A DNA stretch of 64,000 bases from Pseudopyrenochaeta lycopersici (taxonomy: Eukaryota > Ascomycota > Dothideomycetes > Pleosporales > Pseudopyrenochaetaceae). The position numbers were made by a program, and so were the translations under genes. Each line of letters opens with the position of its first letter. Position 1 is the first letter of the stretch. The notes under the pieces were generated by a model. That model was not told the origin of the DNA. It saw only the letters and a program-made list of their open reading frames with translations, and ran no database searches. The stretch is from assembly GCA_003313425.1 (NCBI GenBank), contig NHZP01000035.1:1-64000 (forward strand). The letters are read 5' to 3'. Shown one piece after another: positions 36,159 through 48,367 of this stretch.

Positions 36159-36720
36159 CCATGACTATTACCACGCGCTTCGCAGCACAAATAGACTAAC
36201 CGACTTTGAATCGAGTTATTTGATACGCACATCCTATGCTTTTGCCACTCTGCCAATCCCCTCAACTTGCATTCCGTCTGATTGGTGATGTCTCTGTGAA
36301 CCCTGCAACTGGAAGCTGCCCGCATATGTGGTACTGTCGTCTTCATCTTCTCGTATATATGCGTAACTAGAACGTGTTCAAGCGTATCCGCCTTGGCTTT
36401 AGTGGGTCCCGCTAGTACCTGTTTCGCAATCGGAAACGCGTTTTGACATGTGCCACTGTCTTCTTCCTTCGGGACGGGGACCCAGGAAAAGAGAAAAGAG
36501 AAAAGAGAAAAGAGAGCGAAAGAGAGACATAGAGAGGAACAATCTCCGAACCCAAATGCATGAGATGTGGGTGCGCTTGATATAAAGCAGCGACCACAGC
36601 CCTCACAATGTCTCCTCTCATCGCTCGCTCTAGTCACGTCTTTTTTTTTGTTGCACCTTTTTTTGGCCGAAGACCAAATCTTCAAACACAGCCACCAGCA
36701 AATCCCAAACTAAGTTGAAA
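36159..36720. other. Intergenic with GA-rich microsatellite
   Basis: Contains a purine-rich run of GAGAAAA-type repeats near 36485-36530 and poly-T tracts near 36641-36665, just upstream of the RTA1-like gene. No gene seen. Confidence 0.6.
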
Positions 36721-37666
36721 ATGGAGACCATGTTCTCACACGCTCTAAGCCCCCGTGGTGAGGCGGATTTCGACCTCTACCCTTACACGCCCTCTGCGCA
36801 AGCAGGGTATACGTTCCTCGCTCTATTCGCTATTGGAGCAGTGATCCATCTCATCATGATGATTCCTTTACAGTCCTGGTCATTCATACCCCTCATTCTT
36901 GGATGCGTCGGTTAGTCAGTCTCAACAGCAGTAGACAGCGATTTAGGTGACTGACCATCAGGCTCAAGGCGAAGCAGCAGGGTACTACTGCCGCGCATGG
37001 TCTAGTTCAAATATACGAAACGGCAGCCCCTACCTCATCCAATTGATGCTCATCCTCGCGTCAGCACCCCTTATCGCTGCAACAGTATACATGACTTTGG
37101 GGCGCTTGATCCGCGCTCTCGATGCTGAACAACTCGCGGTATTATCGCCACGCTGGACCACCAAGATATACGTCTTGATTGACATCGCTAGTTTTATTTG
37201 TCAGTTGGCCGGATCAGCAATGCAGGCAAGCGGTGATCCTGGAGGACTCAAGACAGGCAATACAGTCGTTATTGCAGGTCTTGCTTTCCAACTTGTTGCG
37301 TTTGCATTTTTTATCCTAATGGCTGGAACTTTGCATCGCAGGTTAAATGTACGGCCCACAATAACTTCAATGAGGCCTCATGTTAACTGGAGGCGAAATA
37401 TGTGGTCACTGTACGCCGTCAGTACGCTGATTATCGTTCGAAGCGCCTTTCGGCTTATCGAGTTTGCGGTAGGGCCCGAAGGAGTGTTGTACCAGACTGA
37501 GGCATATATTTATGTCTTTGATGCGTCATTGATATTCCTTGTTGTCGTGGAAATGGCCGTCATCCATCCAGGGTTGCTTTTGAGAGTCGTTCGGAAGGCC
37601 GAGTTCGTTCCCTTGTCAGACAATGATAACACCGCCATTCTGCTCCGTGGGCCTGTTGAAAACTAG
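36721..37666 (+). CDS. RTA1-like membrane protein
   Basis: Member of the fungal RTA1 family of seven-helix proteins. Yeast members include Rta1 (aminocholesterol resistance) and Rsb1 (sphingoid base export), so a lipid or xenobiotic role is possible but not shown. Exons are 36721-36910 and 36969-37666, intron 36911-36968 (58 bp), giving 295 residues. Splicing yields LILGCVGEAAGYYCRAW, which matches the family's GExxGYxxR segment; another conserved stretch is LILASAPLIAATVYMTLGRLI. Seven hydrophobic segments are visible and the C-terminus is short and polar. The first ATG is at 36721. Neighbours give no operon-like hint. Confidence 0.88.
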
Positions 37667-38308
37667 CTATTTCGACCATTACAAGAACAAATTGATGTTC
37701 TACTTGCTCTCGCCTGTTATCGAGACTTCTAGCATGGAATGCAAGCGGGCGGGCGTCACCACAGATCAGACACTTCTCTCTTGTGACCACGTGCGTAGTA
37801 TAGCAATATCTAAGAATTAATTACTTCTTTAAACCTCTTCAACCCCCAAGCTCGCTGCAGAAGAGTACTATTTGTATTTTTCGAACTAGTTCGCCTCTTT
37901 TAAGAAAAAACCCTTTGTAGCAAATCTCTGTCGTACGTGACAACCCCTTAACATGCACGGCTTGATCCGGTGATGAAGGATCGACCCTCTCCGCGTCTGT
38001 TTCAAACTATCTTTAATTAATATGCAGAGGTTTGAGGCAAATATCTCCTTCATGTAAGGTAGTCAATTTCACTTTTCAGCGCGGCAAATTAGGGATCAAT
38101 TTATCCACTCTGGAAGCCTGAGCCGAATATCCATGAGCCCCTGGCATAGTAACCCCACATACAACCATTTTAGCAATAATTATAAACCGACAAAGCTTGG
38201 TCACAAAGCTAAGCACATAAGTATTTATACTTCACACTTGTACGGAAGCTTGTTTTCTTGACCATCCTGTCCTTACCGCATGCCTGCCATAGCCCGTCAT
38301 CCATCACC
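37667..38308. other. Intergenic, promoter of the Cip1-like gene
   Basis: AT-rich, no gene. It holds the end of the RTA1-like transcript and the promoter of the secreted Cip1-like gene, with a TATAAA-like sequence near 38180. Confidence 0.55.
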
Positions 38309-39170
38309 ATGCTTCGCCAGGCTGCTCTCCTATCTCTTCTTTTCCTTCCATTTACCCTAGGTCAAGTTTCCGAGGGATTTGAAAATGGCTGGGACCAGAC
38401 TGCGTGGCCCACCTACGCGCCAGACTGCAGCCAAGGAGGGACGGTCAGTCTCGACAGCTCTACTGCTCATTCTGGCAAGAATTCTATCAGGGTTACGGGT
38501 GCGGGTGGGTATTGTGGGCATATATTTGTCGGCACATCTAAAATCCCTAGTGGAGATGTATACGTTAGGTCATACATGTAAGCGCTCTCGGGTGTCTAAG
38601 ATACAACACTGGACCAATGGTAGTATCCTGTCTTTGATAGACAGTTCTGACATGCACATCCGTTCAGAAAAGCCTCCAAGGCGCTTACAGACGCTCATGT
38701 CACATTCATCACTATGCCTGATTCCGCCCAGGGCGCTAAGAAGCATCTCCGTATTGGTGGCCAGAGCAAGATTCTTATGTACAGTAAGTGGATATGAACC
38801 ATATGTTTGTGACATAGATATTAACTTGACGCCTTTTTCTCTCGCAGACCGAGAAACAGATGACGCGACCCTCCCCGATCTCTCCCCACAAGGAATTGCT
38901 GCCTCCGCAGCTCTTCCCACCGGCTCTTGGCAATGCTTTGAATATCACTTGGGCACAGATGGTACTGTGGAAACTTGGCTCAACAATGCTACTATTGCTG
39001 GTCTGACTGTCAAGGCGGGTACTACCAACAGCAATGCCGGCCAATGGCAAAGAAGTACCATCAAGCCCAAGATCACCGCAGTTTACTTCGGATGGGAGTC
39101 GTATGGTGGAGACACCAACACATTTTGGTATGATGATATTGTCGTTAGCTCCAGTCGCGTCGGATGCTGA
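38309..39170 (+). CDS. Secreted Cip1-like polysaccharide-active protein
   Basis: Exons are 38309-38577, 38668-38783 and 38848-39170 (introns 90 and 64 bp), giving 235 residues. The N-terminus MLRQAALLSLLFLPFTLG is a clear signal peptide. The mature part begins QVSEGFENGWDQTAW and ends YFGWESYGGDTNTFWYDDIVVS, with the beta-jelly-roll look of Trichoderma reesei Cip1, a protein co-induced with cellulases and structurally related to lyases. No carbohydrate-binding module is present. The frame is consistent across both introns (SYIKASKALTDAH and ILMYNRETDD at the joins). It converges on an AA9 gene 840 bp away, supporting a plant-biomass role. Family assignment is from memory of Cip1-like proteins. 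Confidence 0.78.
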
Positions 39171-40009
39171 GAAATCAACCCCCCCCCCCCCAACTTTCAG
39201 GAACGTACCTGTCCTGTGAAAAGGCCGCTTCATTGGAATGTCAGAAATCGACGCAGAAGGAGTTCAAAACTGCAATAATGGTTGTATCTCTTCGTATATA
39301 GCATGGCGGTGTCATGTAGATGAGCCAGATAATGCTTAAGGTCCAAACTGCAGATCTAAACTGCAGATAAAATATTGTCTCCAGCAGAAATTCGATCCTT
39401 CTTTCGACCGATACTGTATATGGTGATTTCAAAAGGATTTACGACTTTTGAAGATACCTATGAACAAGGACTATCACCAATGCTCTCCAGGGGACTGGAA
39501 CTACCAAAGTACACATTTGACGCTCAGTCTTCAGTAATATGTCTAATCATGTCGCGTCGAACATCGTCCTTACTTTTTAAGGTGCCTTCCATGTCTACCA
39601 CCGTGGTCTAATCCTTGCACTCACGTCGCACACTTACATAGGTCATGGCCTCTTCGTCTTTACTAATTGCCTCCCCATAACCCCACCAGCACTATCTATA
39701 CAAGGAACTGCTATCGAAAGAACGTACCGTGCTTTTATGAATTGGTCACTGATTAATCATAAGTTAGCGAGGGTGAGGGAATGGTTTCTAAGGACGATAC
39801 TTCAGAAAAACTGGTGCGGTAAATATGCCTTTACGCATTCGGGCCATATTCTGAGTTTTGAGGATAACATACAAAGCTCATGAACCTCGATTTCTGCATT
39901 AAAAAATGGCTGGAAGTAAGAAAGCCCAAACAAGAACAGTAACGATCCATCACTTTTAACATGCTTCTGGTCCTTTTATAATGAAGTACAACGTAATCTT
40001 CCCTAAGTT
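39171..40009. other. Convergent 3' spacer between Cip1-like and AA9 genes
   Basis: Contains a poly-C run of 13 at 39179-39191, just after the Cip1-like stop codon, and two short open frames without recognisable features. No gene supported. Confidence 0.55.
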
Positions 40010-40824
40010 CTAGCCGGTCCATACATTCGGCTTTGGCTCGACATAGATGGTAATATCTTTTGGAAATCTGCTCGTTCCTGGCTCATGGAACCAAATACTC
40101 GGATCATCTTCACTGTATGCGTTTGGAAATCTCACAAATGGACCTGGTGAACCATTGCCCCCACCCAATATCTCAACATGTGCGCAATTCACAAACCACT
40201 GGCTCTGGCCGCGATTCGGAGATGCAAGGAAGTGTTCGATTCGAAGCAGGTACTTTCCCGAGGGGGTTGTTTTTGGTATCGTAAAATTCATCTCAAGCTT
40301 CTCGTTTAACGACCAAGTTGTCGCATCTTTCGGACCCGCATATGCAATCTTAAAGAAATCACCAGTCCCATCATACTCAGTAAGATGTTGCATACTCTCA
40401 GGTAATTTGGATAGAAATACCTGTCCAGGACCCTCATGGAAAATGTACGGCTGAGAATCTCCTTCATAATAAGGCCCTGACACCATGAAGCCCACATCAT
40501 CACCAGCAAGGATCGTGGCGGTTTCGATGGTGGCGGCGTTGTGAACGGGGAAAGACCCACGGCCGCACGTTACGTTTGAGTTGCCCGGGCCATATATGGG
40601 AAAGGTCTTTTGCCAAAGATTGTCGTATTTGCCAGCGTTACCAGTGACGTCGCGTACGTACTGGAACTCCTTTGAGACAGTGTTGTTGATTATGAGGCGG
40701 TTGAAGACGTCTTCAATTGGATAATTAGTGAAATTCATCAGTAGCGTCTACCAAAATACGTACAGTGGGCACTTGCTCGCTGCAAAAGCAGACTGCCCAG
40801 GAATGCTGGCGAAAAATTTCTCAT
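40010..40824 (-). CDS. AA9 lytic polysaccharide monooxygenase (secreted)
   Basis: Copper enzyme that oxidatively cleaves cellulose or related glucans outside the cell. A small first exon, 40824-40764, encodes signal peptide MRNFSPAFLGSLLLQRASA and the mature N-terminal His. The intron is 40711-40763 (53 bp), and exon 2 is 40710-40010, giving 253 residues. The mature start HYVFNRLIINN supplies His1 of the copper brace, YIFHEGPGQVFLSK the second His, and QWFVNCAHVEI the Gln-x-aromatic motif, with Phe where Tyr is common. TWSL, NFTIPKTTPSGKYLLRIEH and PGPFVRFPNAY are family hallmarks. No cellulose-binding module follows. It converges with the Cip1-like gene. Confidence 0.94.
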
Positions 40825-43800
40825 CCTGACTGCAGCGTGAGTTAAAATTCCTTCTGCTATATGGAGCGCTCAGTGTGTCTACAACGAATTTATATCTCCA
40901 TTCTTGAGGCAGCGTCAGCACGCACCGACCTAAATTTTCATAAGTGCCTTACTATAAAGCGGAGAATATAGTATTAAAGTGCTCATGACCAAAAGTTGCA
41001 TTCCCAGGATTTCGATGTGAGGACATACAAATCACAATTACCAATGAACATGTTTTCGGTTAGTTCCCCAGATTGCGACTCCCTAATGGGGCAATGATTA
41101 GATGAACGTTAAACTGGCTGATGTAGTTGCTCCGGGACCAAGCATAATACTGGCCGGTTGCTGGATTGCTAAATTAAACACGAAGCGTGCTCCTAATGGT
41201 AGAATCTGGATTGGGCATGTTTCACTCAGAGAATAAACTGGAGTGCAAATCGGAGCAGCAGATCCGGGTACAATTGGCAAGGGATCGTCGTCAAGAAGCG
41301 CGCAATAGTGTTACCCCACACCGAGCGCAAAGCTTGTTTGAACCTCGACAGATATAAAGCTGTCTCTAGACTCGACACAGTAACTTCACCGAATGGTATT
41401 TCGTTACTGCAGGCTTGTGTGACGCAGTCCCTCTCTGCCTCCGCATTCTATATGGGTTGATGCTTTCACGGTGTCATTGTAATACTTACATGGATCAGTT
41501 TTCCATGAAAAAAAAATACAGGGCCAGACCGAGTGATGACATATACCATGCGGTTGGTGTATGAAACCTGTTGAGAGGGTACTTGGTCGGGCTGTTCGCA
41601 GTGGGACTCAATGAGCACAAAGTGCCTGCGATGGCCTCGAAGGCCAACGGATGATCACAAAGTAGCACTCGCTAATAGGAACAAAGAGTAGTATTTCAAA
41701 CATAGGGAATACAAAGCCTGAAACTCTTACGACCAAGCGATACGTTTTTGGCACTTGGTTAAGCTCAGTACATTGATTTGACGTGTTCTATGACCTCTTC
41801 GCTAAACTGATCATTATCTACTTAGGGTGAGAACTAGTCGAATTGGGCAATTTTAGACATGCAGATATTAGGAACAGCTGAACAGGAAACCATTCCATTC
41901 TGAATCTAGCTCTTTATGGATATCTGAAGCCAACTATATCATATCAAGGACGTATGAATTAAGGATTGTTAGTTACAGCAGCTTAGCCAAAGTTTCCAGA
42001 CCGAATTGCTACTCTTTAATTACAGTCTGCATTTGGTCCAAATCTTTGTGCCTGGGACACCTCATGCACATAAATCTAGCCTGATGATGCATCATTGGAT
42101 TCAGCTTACGAATACCAGGTGGACAAGACTCGAGGAACTACATTTGCGCTACCCCCCAGAGCACAAGCAAGGGGATTTTAGTGGCAGGGCTCGAGAATCA
42201 ATGTCTTTGTCTCATCATGGCCCAGAAGCTATTGAGGCATGTTAAATCATTGTGGAGACCAAAAGCGCTGGAAGCAAGAAGGTTGTCTTGAAAACGATCG
42301 AAAAGCCTGTTAGTTTCTAGTCACAGAGGTTGAAACATTTCGCACTGTGTGCAGGTAGCTGATTGATGCGATTCTCAGAGATTTTTACTGCGACTCTCGA
42401 GGGCAACTGATTTTGAGTACGGGGGAAAGCGGGCATGGGCGATGACAGCTCGTCTTCAGGGTGTCAGAAACTTGAAGCCATTGTATCTCACCTCTGGTGA
42501 TGGTATACACATGAGGTGACAAATCTCATACTTCCATCTCAGCTGCTTAGAGATTGATCCTCCATCCTACTGCACGCATACTAGCAATGAGTTCCCTAGC
42601 GCGAGAACATCATGATACTTTAATTTTAAAATAAGGCAACTAAATTAGTATCTAGACTTACACAACTGAGGATAGTACTTTCAATGATAGTAGCTCATTT
42701 ACCTTTCCGTCGGCACTGAAGCACCATTGATGGGAGTATAAGGCCCGTACAAGGACTCTTATTGAAGAGATAATCTATGGGTCAATTATATTCGGTAAAG
42801 CAATGAACTGATGGTATGCTATGCCAAACTGTTGTCCTTAAGATCGTAATTTCGAATAGACTGAAATTATGTAAGTTTGTTCCACAGGATTAGAGAACGA
42901 CAGCGTCGTACATATGGGGGAGATCTGAAAGCACGAGATTTGGCACAGAAAAACCGATTTGAAACAAGGTCATGTCTTAGGTTGGTATTTCCGCCAGCAC
43001 GAGCCTCGAGAGCGATATAAACAAGAGATGATTGTAATATGAGAAGGCCTCACGAAAAGCGGCCGCTTCACCTACTATGGTATCTTCGAGAGTTGTTGAA
43101 CATATTACCATGAACTTGCAGGGTATGAGAATGGCCAGAGTAGAAATTGCATTACTGGTATGAACGAAGGTAGCTTAGGTGGCATTGCGATCGCGTTGCG
43201 TTCTGAATGTGATCGAAAACGGTGCATTCAATTATCCTCAAAGTATGTACTCAAGCCGCTGATTGAGTATCAACGTGAAACTGCTATTACTCCATAATGC
43301 AGAACGTGATTCGGGCTATTCACACCATATTGGCAAGATTCATCTTCAAGCATAGACCGTTGCAATGTATCTGAAGATATTTGGAATAATTTCGCGCAGC
43401 AAGCGACATCCTGATAATTGTCGTTTGGGTGCAACCTGCGAATCTTGCGACATATGGGCCACATCACCTGAATTCAGGCAGCAGCATTCAAACGTTACTC
43501 TTACGTCCATCATGTCGACCGTACGACTAACTCGCTGTCCAGACCGCTATGCGATACCGGCGCGTTCCTAAAATCTCCGCCAACTAAATGTCGACCAAAA
43601 CTAGCTTGACATGAAGGAGGCTGGCTAAAGTCATATGTGTCTTTCCTGCACGTGGCGATGCAGGGTAGAAAGGCTGTGAGGGTCCAATTCCCATGGACCA
43701 GTCTTGCGGTGTCAGCATGCTTAGAACGAGTAGGCAGGGATGGGTCGTCCGGGATGTTACCCTAGGACGTCCCGACGGTGAGGTACAACTCGTGTTGGTG

Positions 43801-46800
43801 TATTGGATTAGGATCTGCACCATGACACACATGGAATGCTACTGATGGGACGAAAAGGCATGTGGAAAAGGGTAGAGTTAGCTTGTGATGGAGGAGGCGG
43901 GTGGCTTAATCTGCTTCCGCATATTCCTGTGGGGCTCATGCAGAAACCCTATCATGAGAGCGGTGGCAAACTTGATACCGATATGTAGATCCATGATATG
44001 TGAGCACTAGCGATTGGAATTACGATCGTACCATCAAAATAGGCAGTCTTGAAGCAGGTCCTCACCGGTCAACGCGCTTCAATCCACTCCATCTCCTTCA
44101 CGTATATCTGGCGAGTTCTGCAGGCTTCCATGTCCGCCGATTAGACTTTGGCATATCCTCTCTATTGGTCGGAGTTTTCAGCCAGTCTGGACGACAATCA
44201 TGTGTAGGTTCAGCAGGCCAGGTGGTCATTTACTGTGGTGGGAGCATGATCTCGAACGGCACGGCAGAAGAGCCTCCACCTCCACGTCTGGGCTCGCTTG
44301 CACCTGTTGTGGAACGGCCCGGGAGCTTGGGCATTGGCGAAGCAGATGGCTTTTACATCGTACGCCTACCTATGACACCCTTCGTGAACTGTGTCCCGTG
44401 CCATGATAGTTCTCCTACAAGGGGTTTCCAGCTGCAGGCTGCACCCTAGCTTCCCACGCGGCTCGAATGAGTCCCTGGAACGAACCATGCATGCTTTATT
44501 ATTGGTTGTTAGGACGGCGAGGAGATGACTTGGCCCTTGGTTGGCCCAGACTCCGCGTAGTGGAGATGAGATGGAAGGCGCCTTTGGCTGCGAACCATGT
44601 CCGTGCCATGATTGTACAGGATTGCGAAGCGAGAGCGGATGAGGGGGGAATGCGGAGAGACATAGCCAATCTAATCCTAAAGTCTTTGCGGCCGCCGATG
44701 TGGAGTGGTTGAGGTACGGGTGTGGGATGGATCTGATGGGCTGAAGACTAGCGCATACGTACGCAGCGCAATAAACCTTGATGCTACGCTTTATGCGCTC
44801 CGGTAGTACTTGAGCCGCACCTTGTATGGGACTTTGTTATCGGAGAATCGGGTATTTGGCCCGCGCTGTAATGTACACGAGTTATACTACCGTGCTGGGA
44901 TTCCACATTAAATCCAGTGCTTCGGACCCATTCTTCAGCAAACTAAATACTGGACAGCTCATGTTGAACGATATCAATAACACCCTGCTACTGAATATTC
45001 CCAGCGAGGCCGAACATCGTACACCCGCCGATTGCGCCGCTAAAGATAGATTGGCCTTTACCCTGGATCAGAGGCACTCACAACGATGTCCTGGGCTAAC
45101 CAAATGCGCCTTACGTTGATAGTCTTGTGTGAATGATGCAGGGGCTGACAAGCGCCGTGGCTGCGGGACGACATATGAGTGGTTGTATAGAGGGGCTAGT
45201 AAAATCTGGGCTGATGTGTTGTGGGTGAGTCGGGATTGCGGCGTTCAAAAGTATCAGGGCTGAAGCCGACATTGGACGTATCCATCAATGGCTGTTTTGC
45301 TTTCAGATCTCTAGAAAGACAGAAACATAAAGGACTTGTGTATTAAGAACCATTTACTTTGCTGTAGATGCTCAAGTAAAGTTCAGCCACCAGACGCGCA
45401 TTGAATTGCCAATACAGGCCAAAATTTGTCTATCCTCCAATCACAGCTGAGCCCGCATACAAAGGGCTGCCTCGGCTTACACAGCGTCCATCGGTCTGCT
45501 TGTGCATATGTAGCCCTCTCCAGGGACCATGCATAGCATTCACGGTAAGGGGACCTTCAGTGACCCCCGTGCCACACTTTCCGGACATACGAAACACACT
45601 GACAGTCAATATACATACCTCGCAACCTTATCATCAAGCCATGGATGGTCAGCAGCTTCAAAGTTGATAAGGTTTAGCCACAGACGCGGGGTCGTCGGTG
45701 GCTAGTGTGAATCTATAGGTAGGAGTAAAATAGGCGATGTGATATATTTGGCGGATTCTGGTATGCTCGACAAATGTAAGTTCTGGTGGTGTGAGGCAGG
45801 ATGAAGTTTGGTATTCTGCGTTGGGGTGGGTAATACAGAGCCGTAATAATTGCTTGTCGGAGGATACCATCAACGAAGACGTACAAGACGAAAATGATAA
45901 TGAACCGCTATAGCAAGTCATGCTATTATGGCGGCAGGTCTGATAGACACGACTCGTAGAGGGTGGAAAGCTCCCGATGTGGAGGGAAGCAGCCATCAGA
46001 TATTCTCGACCAATATGAGGCCTAAACTGGTGAGAGCCGTTTTAGCCGTTCGGAGGGCAAGCTTAGGCGACTCCTCTCTGAGCGGCGAAAATCGGAACGC
46101 TGTTGGTAATGTTGGAAAGATCATGCAGGCAACTGACAGAGGAAAAGCAAATAGGTGCCACAACCAATCGTGAAGTAGTCAAATAATGGTCATAAGTGGC
46201 TTTGCCATGTTTTCGTTCTGTGCGGAGCCAAAGTAGAGCACGCATTACAATCGGACTTGGACACGGACATCTGATGCAATGGCTTAAGGATCGCCGCTGC
46301 ATACAAAGGTCCAGAGCATTTGTAGATGTACCCGAAAAGAGAAAGGATCGAATCAGCCGAAGCAGGGCTGAAATGACGACGAAAAGGGCATATTGTGGAT
46401 ACTGTGGTTTGGCTTGAAAGCACGTTGCGATAGCTTTGTCTAGAAGCCTTGGTTACCCATGCTTGGAGTAGTTTCACCGCTCGCAACTCAATAAGAAAGT
46501 CTGATAAAATAATTGATAATGAACAATAGCTACGTCTGCCGCAGGCCGATCGAGACTCAAGAGTTCTGTACTCCTAGCTCAACCGCTTCCTGTGGTCATG
46601 TGAGATCTCGGAGTTCGAGGGCGAAGACGCGGCTCGGTCACAACGACGCGCGTTTTCTGGCCATGGTCGCAAGGCGGACTGCGCAAAAAAACTCCTGCGT
46701 CGATCCTGCGAAGTACCTGCTAAAGTTGGTGCCAGTCAAGGCGTCATGTCTGACTCTAGATGGTTTGTGGCTCTCCTTAGAACACTACCACTGAGTATTT

Positions 46801-47237
46801 GACTAGTGCTCTAAATTTGAACGAAGACTCTGTAGAGTATTCTCAGTACGCTATTCAAACGCTTTTTGGGTAATTACATACTCATTTGGAGGGCTCTCAA
46901 GTCATTCAAGATGATGCATTTCAAACAGTTGGCAAACCAAAATGACCACATATAATGTGGTACCTGCTCGTGCCACTTTGACACTGCCAAGTTGCCAGTT
47001 GCTGCTGAGTTCAGTGAATTTCTTCTGATGGTAAGATTAACGTGCTTACCTTGAACGATGCGGCTTTTGGTGGTCGGCAATCAAGCGAAAGTCAGCTCGG
47101 GAAATAATGAACAACGAGCATTCCCGAGTTGTGACCCATATGCACAGTGATCGTGAGCAACTCGGATCCGGCGCACCCATCATGCACAACCAGCTCCGAA
47201 GCTAGAGCAATGATCTTGTCCCTCAAACGTCATGTAT
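40825..47237. other. 6.4-kb region without a supported gene
   Basis: Ordinary base composition, not RIP-like, but only short scattered open frames (longest 149 codons at 44000-44449). No domain motif, no convincing exon chain and no LTR or inverted-repeat structure was recognised on either strand. It may hold non-coding RNA, decayed genes, or small lineage-specific genes that cannot be called from sequence alone. Confidence 0.5.
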
Positions 47238-48367
47238 CTAATAGGACGATGAGCTGGGGATAAAGACATCTTCCCAAATAGATGCATGGCTCGGGATGGT
47301 CTCCGATTCATGCATGAAAGGCACTGAAGTAGCCAAACTTGCCATATTCATGTAAGTCGCTATAGGCTGATATATTATCCAATCTTCTTGAATGTGACCC
47401 GATGTGTTAAAGTCTTCCACAGAACACTCACTGGTGGTTAAGGAAGGAATTGCGCCTGTATGCGACCCTAAATCATTGGTTAGTGCTTCCTGTGGAGATA
47501 TGGAAAGCGCAGATGAATTCCAAGATATATGAGCCATTGGTATCATATTTTCTTGAACTGGCGCAGACCACATCTCTGTCGATAGCATCGCGGTCATATC
47601 AGGTTCAAAGCCAAGCCCGACTGAGACCATCGTATCGTCGGACCAGGGCCGAGAGGTCATATAATGATCCATACTCTCACACATGGACAGTGGCTCATGG
47701 TAAATGGTTGGCTCTGGTGTTTGTGGTGTGAGGCGACCTGAAGTGGACATTCCATTCGTCTCCATTCCTTGTGTAAAGCCGTCAAGGTTCTGATCAGGGC
47801 TGCTGGAATACGAGTAGCATTCATCCACAACCTGGGATGCGTATGTCGGAAGAGGAGTAAGTAGAGGGTATCCAGAGATGGTGGAGGTTTGTTGATTCAT
47901 TTTTACAGCGGTGCGAAAATCGATATGCGAGGCGGGGCGCATACCTCTGTGCCGACTCAAAGAGGGTATGCTACGAGGCGAGGTATGCCGACGTAATGAC
48001 GGTATAGTGCTGGAGGAGTGATATCTCTTTGGCGACACGAAAGGCCTCTTGATAGTTGCTCTATAATTGTTGTCTGACGTGCGACGTGTTGATCTTGGTT
48101 CACACTTGATGCCTTTGGTGATGCAACGGGAGCATGAAGGTAGCTGCGCGGCACTATATTAGGATGACCGAACAACACTGTGTGAGAGGATATGCTTACA
48201 GCCTTATCACACTTTGTCTTTGCTTTGGCGCATGTAACACATGCGATTGCTCTCCTAGAAGAGATCCTCGCGTAAGGGTTGTGCGGTTGTGGTTGCGATG
48301 GTGTGTGATATAGGGAGTCTTGTGTAGTCATTGATGTCGTAGACTCAATCGGCGCCGGTAGATCCAT
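47238..48367 (-). CDS. Short Zn2Cys6 transcription factor
   Basis: Exon 1 is 48367-48200, the intron 48144-48199 (56 bp), exon 2 48143-47238, giving 357 residues. Splicing joins CVTCAKAKTKCDKA to LPSCSRCITKGIKC, completing a C-x2-C-x6-C-x6-C-x2-C-x6-C zinc cluster at about residues 43-70, followed by a basic stretch (PRSTRR). The rest is Ser/Thr/Pro-rich with no visible fungal transcription factor middle-homology domain, and it ends IWEDVFIPSSSSY. The length is short for the class. The nearest supported genes are about 6.4 kb to the left (AA9) and 2.8 kb to the right, so its targets cannot be inferred from neighbours. Confidence 0.85.

Noticed and set aside
44000..44449. 149-codon open frame in the gene-poor region
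   Set aside because: No motif, signal peptide, splice pattern or plausible composition; length is within chance for this region.
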